A DNA stretch of 64,000 bases. Source: Actinoplanes utahensis. Its GTDB lineage: Bacteria; Actinomycetota; Actinomycetes; Mycobacteriales; Micromonosporaceae. The stretch's first letter is position 1. Every line of letters starts with the position of its first letter. Shown piece by piece: positions 16,817 through 25,949 of the stretch. The notes beneath the pieces were generated by a model. The model saw only the letters and a list, made by a program, of their open reading frames with translations, did no database searches and was not told the origin of the DNA. The translations under genes and the position numbers were made by a program. The stretch is from positions 40,038 to 104,037 of the forward strand of contig NZ_BOMZ01000001.1 in NCBI RefSeq assembly GCF_016862455.1, written 5' to 3'.

Positions 16817-19420
16817 TCAGCGCGGCAGCGGTGTGACGGCGACCGGGCTGACGAGCCGGGACCGCAGGTCGGCACCGGGCATCGGGCGGGCGAAGTGGAA
16901 CCCCTGCGCCTTGCCGAACCCCAGCCGGGTCAGGTGGGCCGCCTGCTCGGCGGTCTCCACCCCCTCGGCCACCGCCTCCAGGCCGAACGACCGGGCCATC
17001 TGCGCCACCGCGCCGGCGATCGCCTCCGAGCCACCGTCCGGCACGAACGAGCGGTCCAGCTTGATCTGGTCCACGGGGCAGGTGGCGAGCAGCGTCAACG
17101 TGGACGCGCCGGTGCCGAAGTCGTCGAGCGACAGCCGTACGCCCAGATCTCGCAAGCCCTGCAGGTTGTCACCCGTCGCCCCGCCGCCGACCGCGACCGA
17201 CTCGGTGATCTCGACGGTCAGCCGCCGGGCCGGCAGTCCGCTGTCGCGCAGCGCCGCCGCCACCACGTCCGGGAACCCCGGCTCGCGCAACTGATGGGCC
17301 GACACGTTGACCGACACCGTCAGCGGATCCGGCCAGGTCGCCGCCTCGCGGGTCGCGGCGCGCAGCACCCAGCCGCCGAGCGGGAGGATCAGGCCGGTCT
17401 GCTCGGCGGTGTCGATGAAGGCGCCCGGGCCGAGCAGCCCGTCGACCGGATGCTGCCAGCGGACCAGCGCCTCGGCGCCGGTGATCCGGCCGTCCGGCAG
17501 GGTCACCACCGGCTGGAAGTACACCACCAGCTGGTCGCCGAGGATCGCGGCGCGCAGGGCGGCGGCCTGGCGGCTGCGTTCGGCGCCGCGGGCCTCCATG
17601 CCCGGCTGGTAGCGCTCCACGCCGCCCTGGCCGCGCGCCTTCGCCTCGTACATCGCGATGTCCGCCTGGCGCAGCAGGTCGCCCGGGTCGTCGCCGCCAC
17701 GTCCGTCGACGAAACCGAAACTGGCCCGTACGGTCATCGGCTCGCCGCCGACCAGGGCCGGTTCGAGCAGCGCCGCCGCGATCCGGGTCAGCACCAGGTC
17801 CACGTCCGGCGGCAGCGCGCCGTCGAAGAGGATGGCGAACTCGTCGCCGCCCAGCCGGGCCACCGTGTCGGTGGGCCGCACGCTGGCGCGTATCCGCTCG
17901 GCCACGTGCACCAGCAGGGCGTCGCCGGTGGCGTGCCCGAACGTCTCGTTGACGGTCTTGAAGTCGTCCAGGTCGACCAGCACGACGCCGACCCGGCCCG
18001 GACCGGCCACCGCGGCCTCCAGGCGTCTGCCGAACAGCGCCCGGTTGGCCAGGCCGGTCAGCACGTCGTGGCTGGCCTCGTAACTGAGCCGGTCCCGTAC
18101 CTCCCGGGTCTCGGTGATGTCGCGCGCGTTGCGGACGACGCCGCCGACGCTGGGCTCGCCGGTCAGATCCGCGCTGATCACCTCGAGCCAGCGGTACGTG
18201 CCGTCGGCGTGCCGCAGCCGCACCTGGCAGGTCGACGTGACGGCACGGACGGCGGCCACGTCGTCCGGGTGCGTACGCAGCGTCAGATCGGTGCCGACCA
18301 GGTCGTCCGGGTCCACGCCGAGCACCCGCCGCGCCGCCGGGCTGACATAGGTCAGCACCCCGGACGGGTCGGTGATGGTGACCATGTCGGTGGAGTTCTG
18401 CACCAGCAGCCGGAACCGGTTCTCCTGCACGCCGAGCCGGGCCAGCAGGGCGTCGTTCTGCCGGAACGCGATCAACTGCCGCAGCACCACCAGCGCGGTC
18501 AGCGTGACGGCCGCCCCGTCGATGAGCATGCCGTTCCCGGTGCCGCGAAGGTTGTGGTAGATCACCATGGCGTCGACGGCGGCGATGGCCACGTACGGCA
18601 TCAGGTTGTAACCGTCCGGGGTGCGCCGCCGCCGCTCACCGGCCGCGGTGTCGACGACCTGCATCCGGGCGCCCGTCGCCGCCGCGTACGCCGCCAGCGG
18701 CAGCACCAGGGTCAGCAGGTCCCCGTCCGGTTGCCGCGGATGCAGGAAGGCGATCGCCGAACCGAACCCGCCGATCAGCGCCGACGCGCCGATCCAGTAC
18801 AGCCCGCGCCGGGCGAACGCGTCTACTCCGGCCAGGACCACCTTCGCGGCCAGGAAGACCTGGTTGAGCCCGGCGCCCATCACGACGGCCGCGGCCAGCA
18901 CGCGGGGCACCGTGACCCGGCCGTCGGCGAACTGCGCGGACGCGGCGAAATGCCAGATCAGCAGCCCGGCGGCGGCCGTCAGGGTACCCAGGTCCAGCCA
19001 CACCCCGGCCTGACGGGCCCGGCCCCGGGCGCTGAACGGCAATCCGACCAGCGGCCAGGTGAGCACGAACCCGCCGATCAGGTGCAGCCCCACCGACAGC
19101 GGCAGCAACCACCCGCCCAGATCGAGCCCGGCCAGGACGCGCAGCCCTGCGACCCCGGCGAACAGGGCGATCCCGGCCTCGACCGAGTGCCAGTACCGGC
19201 GGACCACCGGCGCGGACGCCGGATCGGTGTGCACCCGCCGGCACAGCACCAGAGCCGGGACGATCACCGCGATCAACAGCAGCCAGTCCACCGGCGCGGG
19301 CCACAGCCGCCCGGCCCGCTCCTGCACCAGGAACGCCGCGACATCGACGATCACCAGGACCGTGACGGTCTGGAACGCCCGATCGGCGAAGATCGGCACA
19401 CGGCTGGGCGTTGCGGGCAC
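16817..19420 (-). CDS. Membrane PAS-GGDEF-EAL c-di-GMP enzyme
   Basis: An 867-residue protein with both synthase and phosphodiesterase modules for cyclic di-GMP. GTG 19420 (VPATPSRVPIF) has a GGTGGGA site; GTG 19399 is the alternative. About eight membrane helices fill residues 10-310. A PAS domain (QNSTDMVTITDPSGVLTYVS) follows at about 325-445. The GGDEF domain is intact (RLGGDEFAILF near 524), with an RxxD inhibitory site (RPTD) five residues upstream. The EAL domain keeps GAEALVRWQHP, LDDFGTGAS, QIKLDRSF and AEGVET. Both activities therefore look possible. A broken paralogue lies at 41574-42350. Confidence 0.94.
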   Translation of the reverse strand: MPATPSRVPIFADRAFQTVTVLVIVDVAAFLVQERAGRLWPAPVDWLLLIAVIVPALVLCRRVHTDPASAPVVRRYWHSVEAGIALFAGVAGLRVLAGLDLGGWLLPLSVGLHLIGGFVLTWPLVGLPFSARGRARQAGVWLDLGTLTAAAGLLIWHFAASAQFADGRVTVPRVLAAAVVMGAGLNQVFLAAKVVLAGVDAFARRGLYWIGASALIGGFGSAIAFLHPRQPDGDLLTLVLPLAAYAAATGARMQVVDTAAGERRRRTPDGYNLMPYVAIAAVDAMVIYHNLRGTGNGMLIDGAAVTLTALVVLRQLIAFRQNDALLARLGVQENRFRLLVQNSTDMVTITDPSGVLTYVSPAARRVLGVDPDDLVGTDLTLRTHPDDVAAVRAVTSTCQVRLRHADGTYRWLEVISADLTGEPSVGGVVRNARDITETREVRDRLSYEASHDVLTGLANRALFGRRLEAAVAGPGRVGVVLVDLDDFKTVNETFGHATGDALLVHVAERIRASVRPTDTVARLGGDEFAILFDGALPPDVDLVLTRIAAALLEPALVGGEPMTVRASFGFVDGRGGDDPGDLLRQADIAMYEAKARGQGGVERYQPGMEARGAERSRQAAALRAAILGDQLVVYFQPVVTLPDGRITGAEALVRWQHPVDGLLGPGAFIDTAEQTGLILPLGGWVLRAATREAATWPDPLTVSVNVSAHQLREPGFPDVVAAALRDSGLPARRLTVEITESVAVGGGATGDNLQGLRDLGVRLSLDDFGTGASTLTLLATCPVDQIKLDRSFVPDGGSEAIAGAVAQMARSFGLEAVAEGVETAEQAAHLTRLGFGKAQGFHFARPMPGADLRSRLVSPVAVTPLPR

Positions 19421-19670
19421 ATTCCCACCATCGACACCATCCTGCCGGAATTGAGCCCCGTACCGGGCCTGCCGGAGACGCCGTGGGCCCGCATGACCCG
19501 GCGGCGAGGGACGGTCGCCGGCGACGCCTGCCCGGTCGCCGGGAGATGACGGAACCCTGGCACGACCGTACGACGCACGGGTGTTTCCGGGCGGTCCGGG
19601 CGCCGGGCGCCGAGAACGCCGGTGAGGTCGGGCAGACCGGGGCTGCTTCGGCGGGGGCCGGGCGGGGAAG

Positions 19671-20858
19671 ATGAGGGGGATGCTCGCAGCGATGGAAGCC
19701 GTGCGCCGCCTGATGGATCTCCGGCACCGGGGCCGGGCCGAGGACCTGCCGGCGGTGCTCGCCGAGGCGGCGCCGCTGCTCGGCGCGGAGGCCGCCACCG
19801 TGCTGCTGATCGATTACGGGCAGATGGCGCTGCACCCGCTGCGCGGGACCACCGTCGACACCGCGACCACCCTGCAGGTGGAGGACACCGCGGCCGGGCG
19901 GGCGTTCACCACCGCACGGCGGCAGTGGCTGGCGACGGGCGGCGGCGGGCTGCTGTGGCTGCCGCTGCTGCACGGCGCGGAACGGCTGGGGGTCCTCGAA
20001 CTGCGGTTGAAGGCCTATCCCCCGGAGTCGGCGCCGGATGATCTGGAGGTGATCGCCGCCCTGGTCGCGGAGCTGATCGCGAGCCGGCGCTTCTACGGGG
20101 ACGCGGTCGAGCACACCCGGCGCCGGATGCCGATGCAACTCGCCGCGGAGATCATCTGGAATCAGTTGCCGCCGCTCACGTTCGCCGTCGACGGGACCAT
20201 GGTCGCCGCCGTGCTGGAGCCGTGTTACGAGGTCGGCGGGGACGCCTTCGACTACGCGGCCAACGGTGACGTGCTGCACGTGGCGCTCTTCGACACCGTC
20301 GGGCACGGGATCAGCGCCAGCGCCCTCACCACCCTGACGCTGAACACGTACCGCAACGCCCGCCGGTCCGGCCTGTCCCTGGCCGACACCTACCGGTCGA
20401 TCGACAAGTGGATCCGCGCCCAGTACCCGGGCCTGTTCGTGACCGCGCTGCTCGCCGAACTGGACATGGTGACCGGCACCTACCGGCGGATCAGCGCCGG
20501 CCATCCCGCCGAACTGTTCCTGCGCGGCGGCCGCTCACTGCCGCAACTGCCGGCGCCGAACATGCTGCCGCTCGGGCTGGGCAACATGATCAACCGGCCA
20601 CCGCTGGTCGTCGAGCAGCAGCTGGAACCCGCCGACACCCTGGTCTTCTTCACCGACGGGATCACCGAGGCACGGGACGCCTCGGGCACGCTGTTCGGGG
20701 TGGAACGGCTCGGTGAATTCTTCCTCGCCACCCTGGGCGACGGCATTCCGGCCCCGGAGACGATGCGCCGGCTGATCCACACGATCGTCTCCTACGAGGA
20801 GGGCGAGCTCCACGACGACGCCACCGCGGCGATGCTGCAGTGGCGGCGCGACGGCTGA
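19671..20858 (+). CDS. SpoIIE-type PP2C phosphatase with GAF-like domain
   Basis: A 395-residue cytoplasmic phosphatase expected to dephosphorylate a STAS anti-anti-sigma protein. ATG 19671 is taken; ATG 19680 is an equally plausible start given the purine-rich sequence around both. Residues about 1-135 are GAF-like. The catalytic domain includes EVGGDAFDYA (metal Asp), LFDTVGHGISASAL, YRRISAGHPAELF, LVFFTDGITEAR and LHDDATAAML, the five acidic motifs of this class. No kinase or STAS partner is adjacent; the 48.4-52.8 kb pair or the 63.1 kb kinase are candidates. Confidence 0.93.
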   Translation: MRGMLAAMEAVRRLMDLRHRGRAEDLPAVLAEAAPLLGAEAATVLLIDYGQMALHPLRGTTVDTATTLQVEDTAAGRAFTTARRQWLATGGGGLLWLPLLHGAERLGVLELRLKAYPPESAPDDLEVIAALVAELIASRRFYGDAVEHTRRRMPMQLAAEIIWNQLPPLTFAVDGTMVAAVLEPCYEVGGDAFDYAANGDVLHVALFDTVGHGISASALTTLTLNTYRNARRSGLSLADTYRSIDKWIRAQYPGLFVTALLAELDMVTGTYRRISAGHPAELFLRGGRSLPQLPAPNMLPLGLGNMINRPPLVVEQQLEPADTLVFFTDGITEARDASGTLFGVERLGEFFLATLGDGIPAPETMRRLIHTIVSYEEGELHDDATAAMLQWRRDG

Positions 20859-21059
20859 TCAGGCTCCTCCTCCTGCCGACCGCCCCACCGGGGACGGCAT
20901 GAACCACCGACAGGTACGCGCCGAGCAGCATCACGGCCACCGGAATTCCGGCTCCTGCCACGTCGCACACGTGAGCTGCTGACCTTTCGACTCTCCCGGC
21001 AGTTCACCGGCGCGGCCGGGAAGCCGACCCTGGGGTGTTCCAAGCCACATCGAAGGCTC

Positions 21060-21099
21060 TTGCACTGCCGCTCGCACCGCCTATTGTTGGCAGTGCCAA
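21060..21099 (+). promoter_or_regulatory. Promoter and palindrome upstream of the AhpD-like gene
   Basis: TTGCAC (21060-21065) and TATTGT (21082-21087) are separated by 16 bp. The palindrome TTGGCA-G-TGCCAA (21087-21099) overlaps the end of the -10 element and the expected start of transcription, suggesting a repressor site. The gene starts 22 bp downstream with AAGGAG. Confidence 0.6.
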
Positions 21100-21121
21100 G
21101 TAATCGAACAAGGAGCCCGAC

Positions 21122-21670
21122 ATGCCCCGTCTCGCCACCGTCGACCCCGCCACCGCCGAGGGCCAGGCCCGCACCCTGCTCACCCGTATCGAACGGGCCC
21201 TCGGCGTCACGCCCAACATGACGCGGGCGATGGCCAGTTCGCCCGCCGTGCTCGACGCCTACCTTCAGTTCTCCGGCGCCCTGTCCAAGGGCCTGCTCCC
21301 CGCCCCGGTCCGGGAGCAGATCGCCCTGGTCGCCGCCGTGCAGAACGACTGCGGCTACTGCCTGGCCGCGCACACCGTGCTCGGCGCCAAGGCCGGCGTC
21401 TCCCCCGAGGACCTGGCCGCCGGCCGCGACGCCCGGGCCTCCGACCCCAAGGCCGAGGCCGCGCTCACCTTCGCCAAGCAGGTCCTCGCCACCAAGGGCT
21501 TCGTCACCGACGAGGACCTCGCCGCGGTCCGCGAGGCCGGTTACGGCGACGGCGAGATCGGCGAGATCGTCGCCGCGGTGGCCCTCAACACCTTCACCAA
21601 CTACTTCAACTCGGTCGGCCAGACCACGCTCGATTTCCCGGCCGTCGAGGGTGTCACCCCGCGCGACTGA
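21122..21670 (+). CDS. Carboxymuconolactone decarboxylase / AhpD-like peroxidase-related protein
   Basis: A 182-residue alpha-helical protein of the CMD superfamily. AAGGAG precedes the ATG. The redox motif NDCGYCLAAH (CxxCxxxH) near residues 78-85 is the AhpD active-site pattern and predicts peroxide-reducing or disulfide chemistry. It ends at DFPAVEGVTPRD. The upstream promoter with an overlapping palindrome indicates regulated expression. The next gene is 83 bp downstream on the same strand. Confidence 0.92.
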   Translation: MPRLATVDPATAEGQARTLLTRIERALGVTPNMTRAMASSPAVLDAYLQFSGALSKGLLPAPVREQIALVAAVQNDCGYCLAAHTVLGAKAGVSPEDLAAGRDARASDPKAEAALTFAKQVLATKGFVTDEDLAAVREAGYGDGEIGEIVAAVALNTFTNYFNSVGQTTLDFPAVEGVTPRD

Positions 21671-21753
21671 CCCGCCGGGCGGCGGCGCGGCCGCGCCGCC
21701 GCCCGCCTTCCCCTGCCGAAGACCCGCCATCCACCTGGAGAAAGGCAGACATC

Positions 21754-22309
21754 ATGCCGCACTGGAGCCCGCGTCGCGCCGCCGTCCCGGCAGTCGCCGC
21801 CCTCACCCTCGTCAGCTCAGGGGCCCGTCTCGCTGAACGCCGCCACGGTCGGCTTCACCAGGGACAGTGGCGTGCTCGCCCTGGCCGCGACCAGCCATCC
21901 CGACTTCGACGACACCCCACTGGCCGACGAGAACCGCAACGGCAGCAAGGACGACGACGGCGGACTGTGGCATTCCCACTGGGTGGTGCTGGTGCCGGAC
22001 ACCACCCGCCCGGACGGCGCCCTCAAGGTCCGCGACATCGCACCAGGGGAGAAACCGCGGCTGCCGAAGACGTGGCCGGGCGCGCCCCTGTACCTCGACA
22101 GCCCGTCCTATCCGACGAGACTCACCGGGCAGACCGTACGCATCGAAGTGCCGTCGACCACGATGGGCTTCCCGGACTCCTTCCGATTCGACGGGGTCAC
22201 CGCCGCGCTCAAGGTCGATGCCGACCTGCACGACCCGTTGCTGCGTGTGGAGAACGTCTTCGACATCGCGTCCGGTGAGCTGTCACTGCCGGGCACGTTC
22301 CGGCGCTGA
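21754..22309 (+). pseudogene. Secreted protein gene broken by a one-base frameshift
   Basis: The ATG at 21754 has an AAAGG site and begins a signal peptide (MPHWSPRRAAVPAVAALTLV) in one frame. The body of the protein continues in the next frame to 22309 (AATVGFTRDSG, HPDFDDTPLADENRNG, LPGTFRR). Removing one G from the GGGG run at 21820-21823 joins them as LVSS-GPVSLNAATVGF with a cleavable leader. The body contains HSHWVVLVPD, with acidic Asp/Asn-rich segments, and matches no family I can name. It is either a real frameshift or a sequencing error in the G run. A shortened product from GTG 21872 is possible but would lack export. Confidence 0.6.
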
Positions 22310-22374
22310 CCGGCGGGAGCCACGCGATAGGATCACCTGCCGGTGCGACAGCGGGTGGGGCAGAGGTGGTCGAC

Positions 22375-23010
22375 ATGCCAGACGTTCCGGGGCCGCCGCC
22401 GGCGAACCAGCTGCTGATCGGCCTGGCCCGGCTCGGGCAGGCCGTGCGGATGCAGGCGTGGCGCAACGCCGGACCGCACCATCTCTCCCCGTTGCAGGCT
22501 GACATCATCACCCTGCTGGACGGCCGGGGCCACCCCATCCGTCAGGGCGAGATCGTGGAAGAGCTGGCGTCCACGCCGCCGACCGTCTCGGACGCGGTCA
22601 AGGTGCTGCGCAGGAAAGAGCTTCTCGAGGGTACGCGGGACCCTGCTGACGCCCGTGCCCTGCTGCTCGGCCTGACCGCGGCCGGCCGGGTGGAGGCGGC
22701 CCGGCTCAACGTCCAGTCGGCGGAGCTGACCGATGCGGTCGCGGCCCTGTCCGGCGACGATTTCGCGGCGATGCTACGCGGCACCACCACGATGATCCGC
22801 GAACTGCAGGACCGGAATGCCATCCCGATCTCCCGCATGTGCCTGACATGCCGGTTCTTCGTGCCACATGCGCACCCCGTCCGGGACCGGCCGCACCACT
22901 GCGACTTCGTCGACGCCCCGTTCGGTGACGCCGAGCTCCGGGTGAGCTGCCCCGACCACGAGAACGCGGGGCCCGGGTCCGGTGACCCGGGCCCACCAGG
23001 AGCGTCGTGA
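22375..23010 (+). CDS. MarR-family regulator with Cys/His-rich C-terminus
   Basis: A 211-residue regulator. ATG 22375 is eight bases after AGAGG; GTG 22366 is the longer option. The winged helix spans about residues 35-105 (LSPLQADIITLLDGRG, PPTVSDAVKVLRRKELLEG). Unlike typical 140-150-residue MarR proteins it has an extra tail with CLTCRFFVPHAH, HHCDF and SCPDHE, giving four cysteines and several histidines in a likely zinc site. This may sense metal, redox state or a thiol reagent. It follows the frameshifted secreted gene; its targets are unknown. Confidence 0.85.
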   Translation: MPDVPGPPPANQLLIGLARLGQAVRMQAWRNAGPHHLSPLQADIITLLDGRGHPIRQGEIVEELASTPPTVSDAVKVLRRKELLEGTRDPADARALLLGLTAAGRVEAARLNVQSAELTDAVAALSGDDFAAMLRGTTTMIRELQDRNAIPISRMCLTCRFFVPHAHPVRDRPHHCDFVDAPFGDAELRVSCPDHENAGPGSGDPGPPGAS

Positions 23011-23013
23011 CCG

Positions 23014-23178
23014 TCAGCGGATCCGCTGGGCCAGCTTCGCCACGGCGCCGCCGATGACGAGGCTGACCACCGGGGTGGCGATGCCCGGCAGGCGGGTCCT
23101 GCGCATGACGTAGGCGGTGGCGGCGCTGGTCACGACCGGGAGTGCGGTCCTCACGGCAGTGCTCACGGCGGAGTTCAT
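23014..23178 (-). CDS. Small membrane-associated protein (54 aa)
   Basis: The ATG at 23178 follows AAAGGAA by nine bases. The peptide (MNSAVSTAVRTALPVV, then ATPVVSLVIGGAVAKLAQRIR) has two short hydrophobic segments around a basic MRRTR loop. The stop lies three bases from the convergent MarR stop. Function unknown. Confidence 0.55.
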   Translation of the reverse strand: MNSAVSTAVRTALPVVTSAATAYVMRRTRLPGIATPVVSLVIGGAVAKLAQRIR

Positions 23179-23258
23179 CGCGGATCGTTCCTTTCGGGTC
23201 TCGACGGTGGTCACGCTGTGCGATACCCACCGGCTGCGGGTCTACGCACGGCGGCGGG

Positions 23259-23795
23259 TCAGGAGAGGGGTTTCGGGGCCTCGCCGGGCAGTTCCGCCTC
23301 GATCCGCTCCTTGCGGATCTCGCCGCACACGACCTGGTCGTCGGTCTCGACGATCTTGGTGAGGCGGACCCGTTCCACCGGCACGATCTCGGTGGTCACC
23401 ACCGGGCGTTCCTCGTGGAGGGTGATCTCGAAGACCACTCCGCCGTCCCGGCCGGCGAAGACCTCGGCCGGGCCGAAGACGTCCGGATCCGGTACGGGCT
23501 GCCGGTCGCCCTCCTCGATCGGCTCCCGTTCGAGCCGGATGCCCTCCCGGCGCACCTGCACGGTGATCTGCACGTCCTCGGTGACGACGAACTTCCGCAA
23601 CCGGGCCCGGCCGGTCTCCCACAGCTCGGTGCCCACCACCAGCTGCTCCTCCGACCGGGTCATCGCGTCGTCGCTGCCGGAGAGCACCGCGATCAGCTGT
23701 TCCCGGTCCATGTCGCCGACGCCGGGCACGCCTCGGGCGGTCGCGCTGTCACGCAGTCGCCCGGTCGTCATCGCGTCGAATCCGGCCCTGTCCAC
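23259..23795 (-). CDS. DUF2382 (YsnF/AvaK-like) stress protein
   Basis: A 178-residue protein of a family linked to general stress. GTG 23795 is preceded by GGAGG. The N-terminal section RLRDSATARGVPGVGDMDREQLIAVL resembles a Rho-N/SAP-type helical motif. The remainder is DUF2382: MTRSEEQLVVGTELWETGRARLRKFVV, then VTTEIVPVERVRLTK and IRKERIEAELPGEAP. It is followed by its paralogue at 23840-24571 on the same strand, sharing MTRSEE, RARLRK and RKERIEAELP, so a local duplication is likely. Confidence 0.85.
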   Translation of the reverse strand: MDRAGFDAMTTGRLRDSATARGVPGVGDMDREQLIAVLSGSDDAMTRSEEQLVVGTELWETGRARLRKFVVTEDVQITVQVRREGIRLEREPIEEGDRQPVPDPDVFGPAEVFAGRDGGVVFEITLHEERPVVTTEIVPVERVRLTKIVETDDQVVCGEIRKERIEAELPGEAPKPLS

Positions 23796-23839
23796 GGTGC
23801 CTCCGCATGTCTCATGGATGTCTGACGTCGGCCGAACCC

Positions 23840-24571
23840 TCAATCGAGGGTGCGGCGCCCCTGGTCGGGCAGCTCGGCCTCGATGCGCTCCTTGCGTACC
23901 TCGGCCTGGACGGTCCGCTGCTCGGTGACCGTCTCGGTGTCCAGGCGCACCCGCTCCACCGGCACCACCTCGGTCTCGACGACCGGCCGTTCGGCGAACA
24001 GGGTCAGCTCGTACTCGTTCTCGGTGATGTCGGGACCGTCGAGGGCCTTGGCCCGGTTGGCGTCCGTGATCGGCTCCCGCTCGATCCAGGCCTGCTCCCG
24101 GCTGACCGGGACGGTGACGTGCTCCGTCTCGGTGACCACGTGCTTGCGCAGCCGGGCACGCCCGATCTCCTCGGATTCGGTGGCCACCTCGAGCCGCTCC
24201 TCGGAACGGGTCATCGCGTCGTCGGGACCGCCGGGCCGGCGACGGCCGCTGCCGTCCCACCTCATCGCGTAGTACTGGTGGAGCCGGGCCACCTCGTCGC
24301 CGGCCAGCGGCTCGCCGCTGCCGGCGTCGACCTCCGGGGCGTTCTTGACGTACGCCTTCTCGAACGGCACCACCACCCGCTCACCCTGCAGGTCGGCGTC
24401 CCGCAACGGCACCAGGGACTCGCCCGTGCCGAACCAGCCGGTGCGGACGCCGGCCCACGCCGGGTCACCGCGGTCGTCGCTCCACACCGCGGCGATGGTG
24501 CCGATCTTGTCGCCGGTGCAGTCGTAGACGTCGTGGCCGTACAGTGAACCGATCTTCTCCTGCGCGATCAC
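23840..24571 (-). CDS. PRC-barrel and DUF2382 domain protein
   Basis: A 243-residue protein. GTG 24571 follows GAGGAGG by five bases. Residues about 5-95 are a PRC-barrel (IGSLYGHDVYDCTGDKIGTIAAVW, LVPLRDADLQGERVVVPF). The second half is DUF2382 (MTRSEERLEVATESEEIGRARLRKH, VVETEVVPVERVRLD, VRKERIEAELPDQG). Such two-domain proteins are stress-induced in many bacteria and have no known enzyme activity. It is probably co-transcribed with the shorter paralogue 45 bp downstream. Confidence 0.9.
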   Translation of the reverse strand: MIAQEKIGSLYGHDVYDCTGDKIGTIAAVWSDDRGDPAWAGVRTGWFGTGESLVPLRDADLQGERVVVPFEKAYVKNAPEVDAGSGEPLAGDEVARLHQYYAMRWDGSGRRRPGGPDDAMTRSEERLEVATESEEIGRARLRKHVVTETEHVTVPVSREQAWIEREPITDANRAKALDGPDITENEYELTLFAERPVVETEVVPVERVRLDTETVTEQRTVQAEVRKERIEAELPDQGRRTLD

Positions 24572-24653
24572 CAATGCCTCCTCGTGTCGGGGTGCTGGGC
24601 ATGCAGCTACCCGGACCCGAGGCGATCCCACGGGGAAGCCGTGCAGGTCATCC

Positions 24654-25862
24654 CTAGGGAACCGGTACGTCACCCGTTAGGCGTCGCTCACCGGGCCGCG
24701 ACGGTGGGGTCCTGGTGGGCAGGAGCCGCACCGCCACCCACAGCGTGAGGGCGAGAGCGGCGAGGACGTAGGCGTTGCCGACGAGATGCTCGAACGCGCC
24801 CCAGCGGTACTCGCGGCGGTCGCCCCACGGCGGCCACACGAACGGGCGGAACAGGAACACCGCCGTCCACAGCAGGCTCGTCCACCGGCTGCGCTGCCAC
24901 AGCGCCAGCCCGATCGGCACGGCCCAGACCCAGTGGTGCGACCACGACACCGGCGAGGCGAGCAGCATGGCCAGCGCGCCCAGGCCGGTCCCGAGCACCC
25001 GGTCGCCGCGGCGCCAGCACACCGCGGCGACGATCACGACGGCCACCGCGATCGGCCCGGCGATCACCAGCCACAGCCGGGTCGAGGGCGGATGGTCGAG
25101 CAGCCGGGTGAGCAGGCCGAAGACCGACTGGTTGTGAGCGAGTTCCGGCGGGCCGACCCGGCCGGCTTTGATCAGGTTGTCGGTCCAGTAGGTGGTCGCC
25201 GCGGAGGGCGCGACCGCGAACCCGATCGCGACGGTCGCGGCGAAGGCCAGCAGCGCGCGTACCGCCGCCGCACGCCTGCCGACCAGGACCAGCAGGACGA
25301 CGAACACCAGTGGCGTCAGCTTCACGCCGGCGGCGATGCCGATGAGCACGCCGGCCCAGCGCCGCTCGGGTCGTACCAGATCGGCCAGTATCGCGAGCAT
25401 CAGCAGCAGATTGATCTGGCCGAAGGTCAGGTTCTGCCACACCGGTTCCAGGGCGACCGCGCCCGCGGTCAGCAGGGCGACGGTCCGGGCCGGGACGGTA
25501 CGCCCCCACGCGCGGCCCGCCAGGGCGATGGTCGCGGCGAGCGCGCCCACCGACGCCGCGGTCCACACCGCGGTGGCGAGCCAAGCGGGCAGCGCGGCCA
25601 GCGGCGTCATCGCCACCGCCGCGAACGGCGGGTAGGTGAACCGCAGGTTGGTCGCCGGATCCCGGGAGCCGTAGAGCGGCAGGCCGTCGACGAGCAGCCG
25701 GCCACCGTACTGATAGACGGAGAGATCCACGAACCCGCCGTGGACGCTCAGCACGGCCGCCGCGTCCACCGCCGCGGCCACGCCGGCCACGGCCGCCGCG
25801 ACGACGACCACGAGCAGGATCGGGCCGGACGCCACGAGCCGACGGGCACTCCAGGAAACCAT
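24654..25862 (-). CDS. GT87-family polyprenyl-phosphate-sugar glycosyltransferase
   Basis: A 402-residue membrane glycosyltransferase of the DUF2029/GT87 type, which uses lipid-linked sugars (often mannose) on the outer face of the membrane. About ten hydrophobic helices are seen. An acidic residue in GGFVDLSVYQYGG after the first helix fits the expected catalytic Asp, and FTYPPFAAV, FGQINLLLM and SWSHHWVWAVP are family signatures. ATG 25862 has no ribosome site. The -10-like TACGAT ends six bases upstream, so the mRNA may be leaderless. The acceptor is unknown. Confidence 0.88.
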   Translation of the reverse strand: MVSWSARRLVASGPILLVVVVAAAVAGVAAAVDAAAVLSVHGGFVDLSVYQYGGRLLVDGLPLYGSRDPATNLRFTYPPFAAVAMTPLAALPAWLATAVWTAASVGALAATIALAGRAWGRTVPARTVALLTAGAVALEPVWQNLTFGQINLLLMLAILADLVRPERRWAGVLIGIAAGVKLTPLVFVVLLVLVGRRAAAVRALLAFAATVAIGFAVAPSAATTYWTDNLIKAGRVGPPELAHNQSVFGLLTRLLDHPPSTRLWLVIAGPIAVAVVIVAAVCWRRGDRVLGTGLGALAMLLASPVSWSHHWVWAVPIGLALWQRSRWTSLLWTAVFLFRPFVWPPWGDRREYRWGAFEHLVGNAYVLAALALTLWVAVRLLPTRTPPSRPGERRLTGDVPVP

Positions 25863-25949
25863 GATCGCATCGTAGAGCGCCGATCGGGCCGAACCGGCCG
25901 CGGTGGACGGTCCAGGCGGGCCGCCCGGCGGTGGGCGGCCCGCCACCGG

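Noticed and set aside
16445..19549. 1034-codon open frame on the plus strand
   Set aside because: Antisense shadow of the GGDEF-EAL gene, produced by high GC at third positions.
20899..20982. 27-codon Cys/His-rich frame after the SpoIIE gene
   Set aside because: Too short and without family support; chance is likely in this GC-rich DNA.
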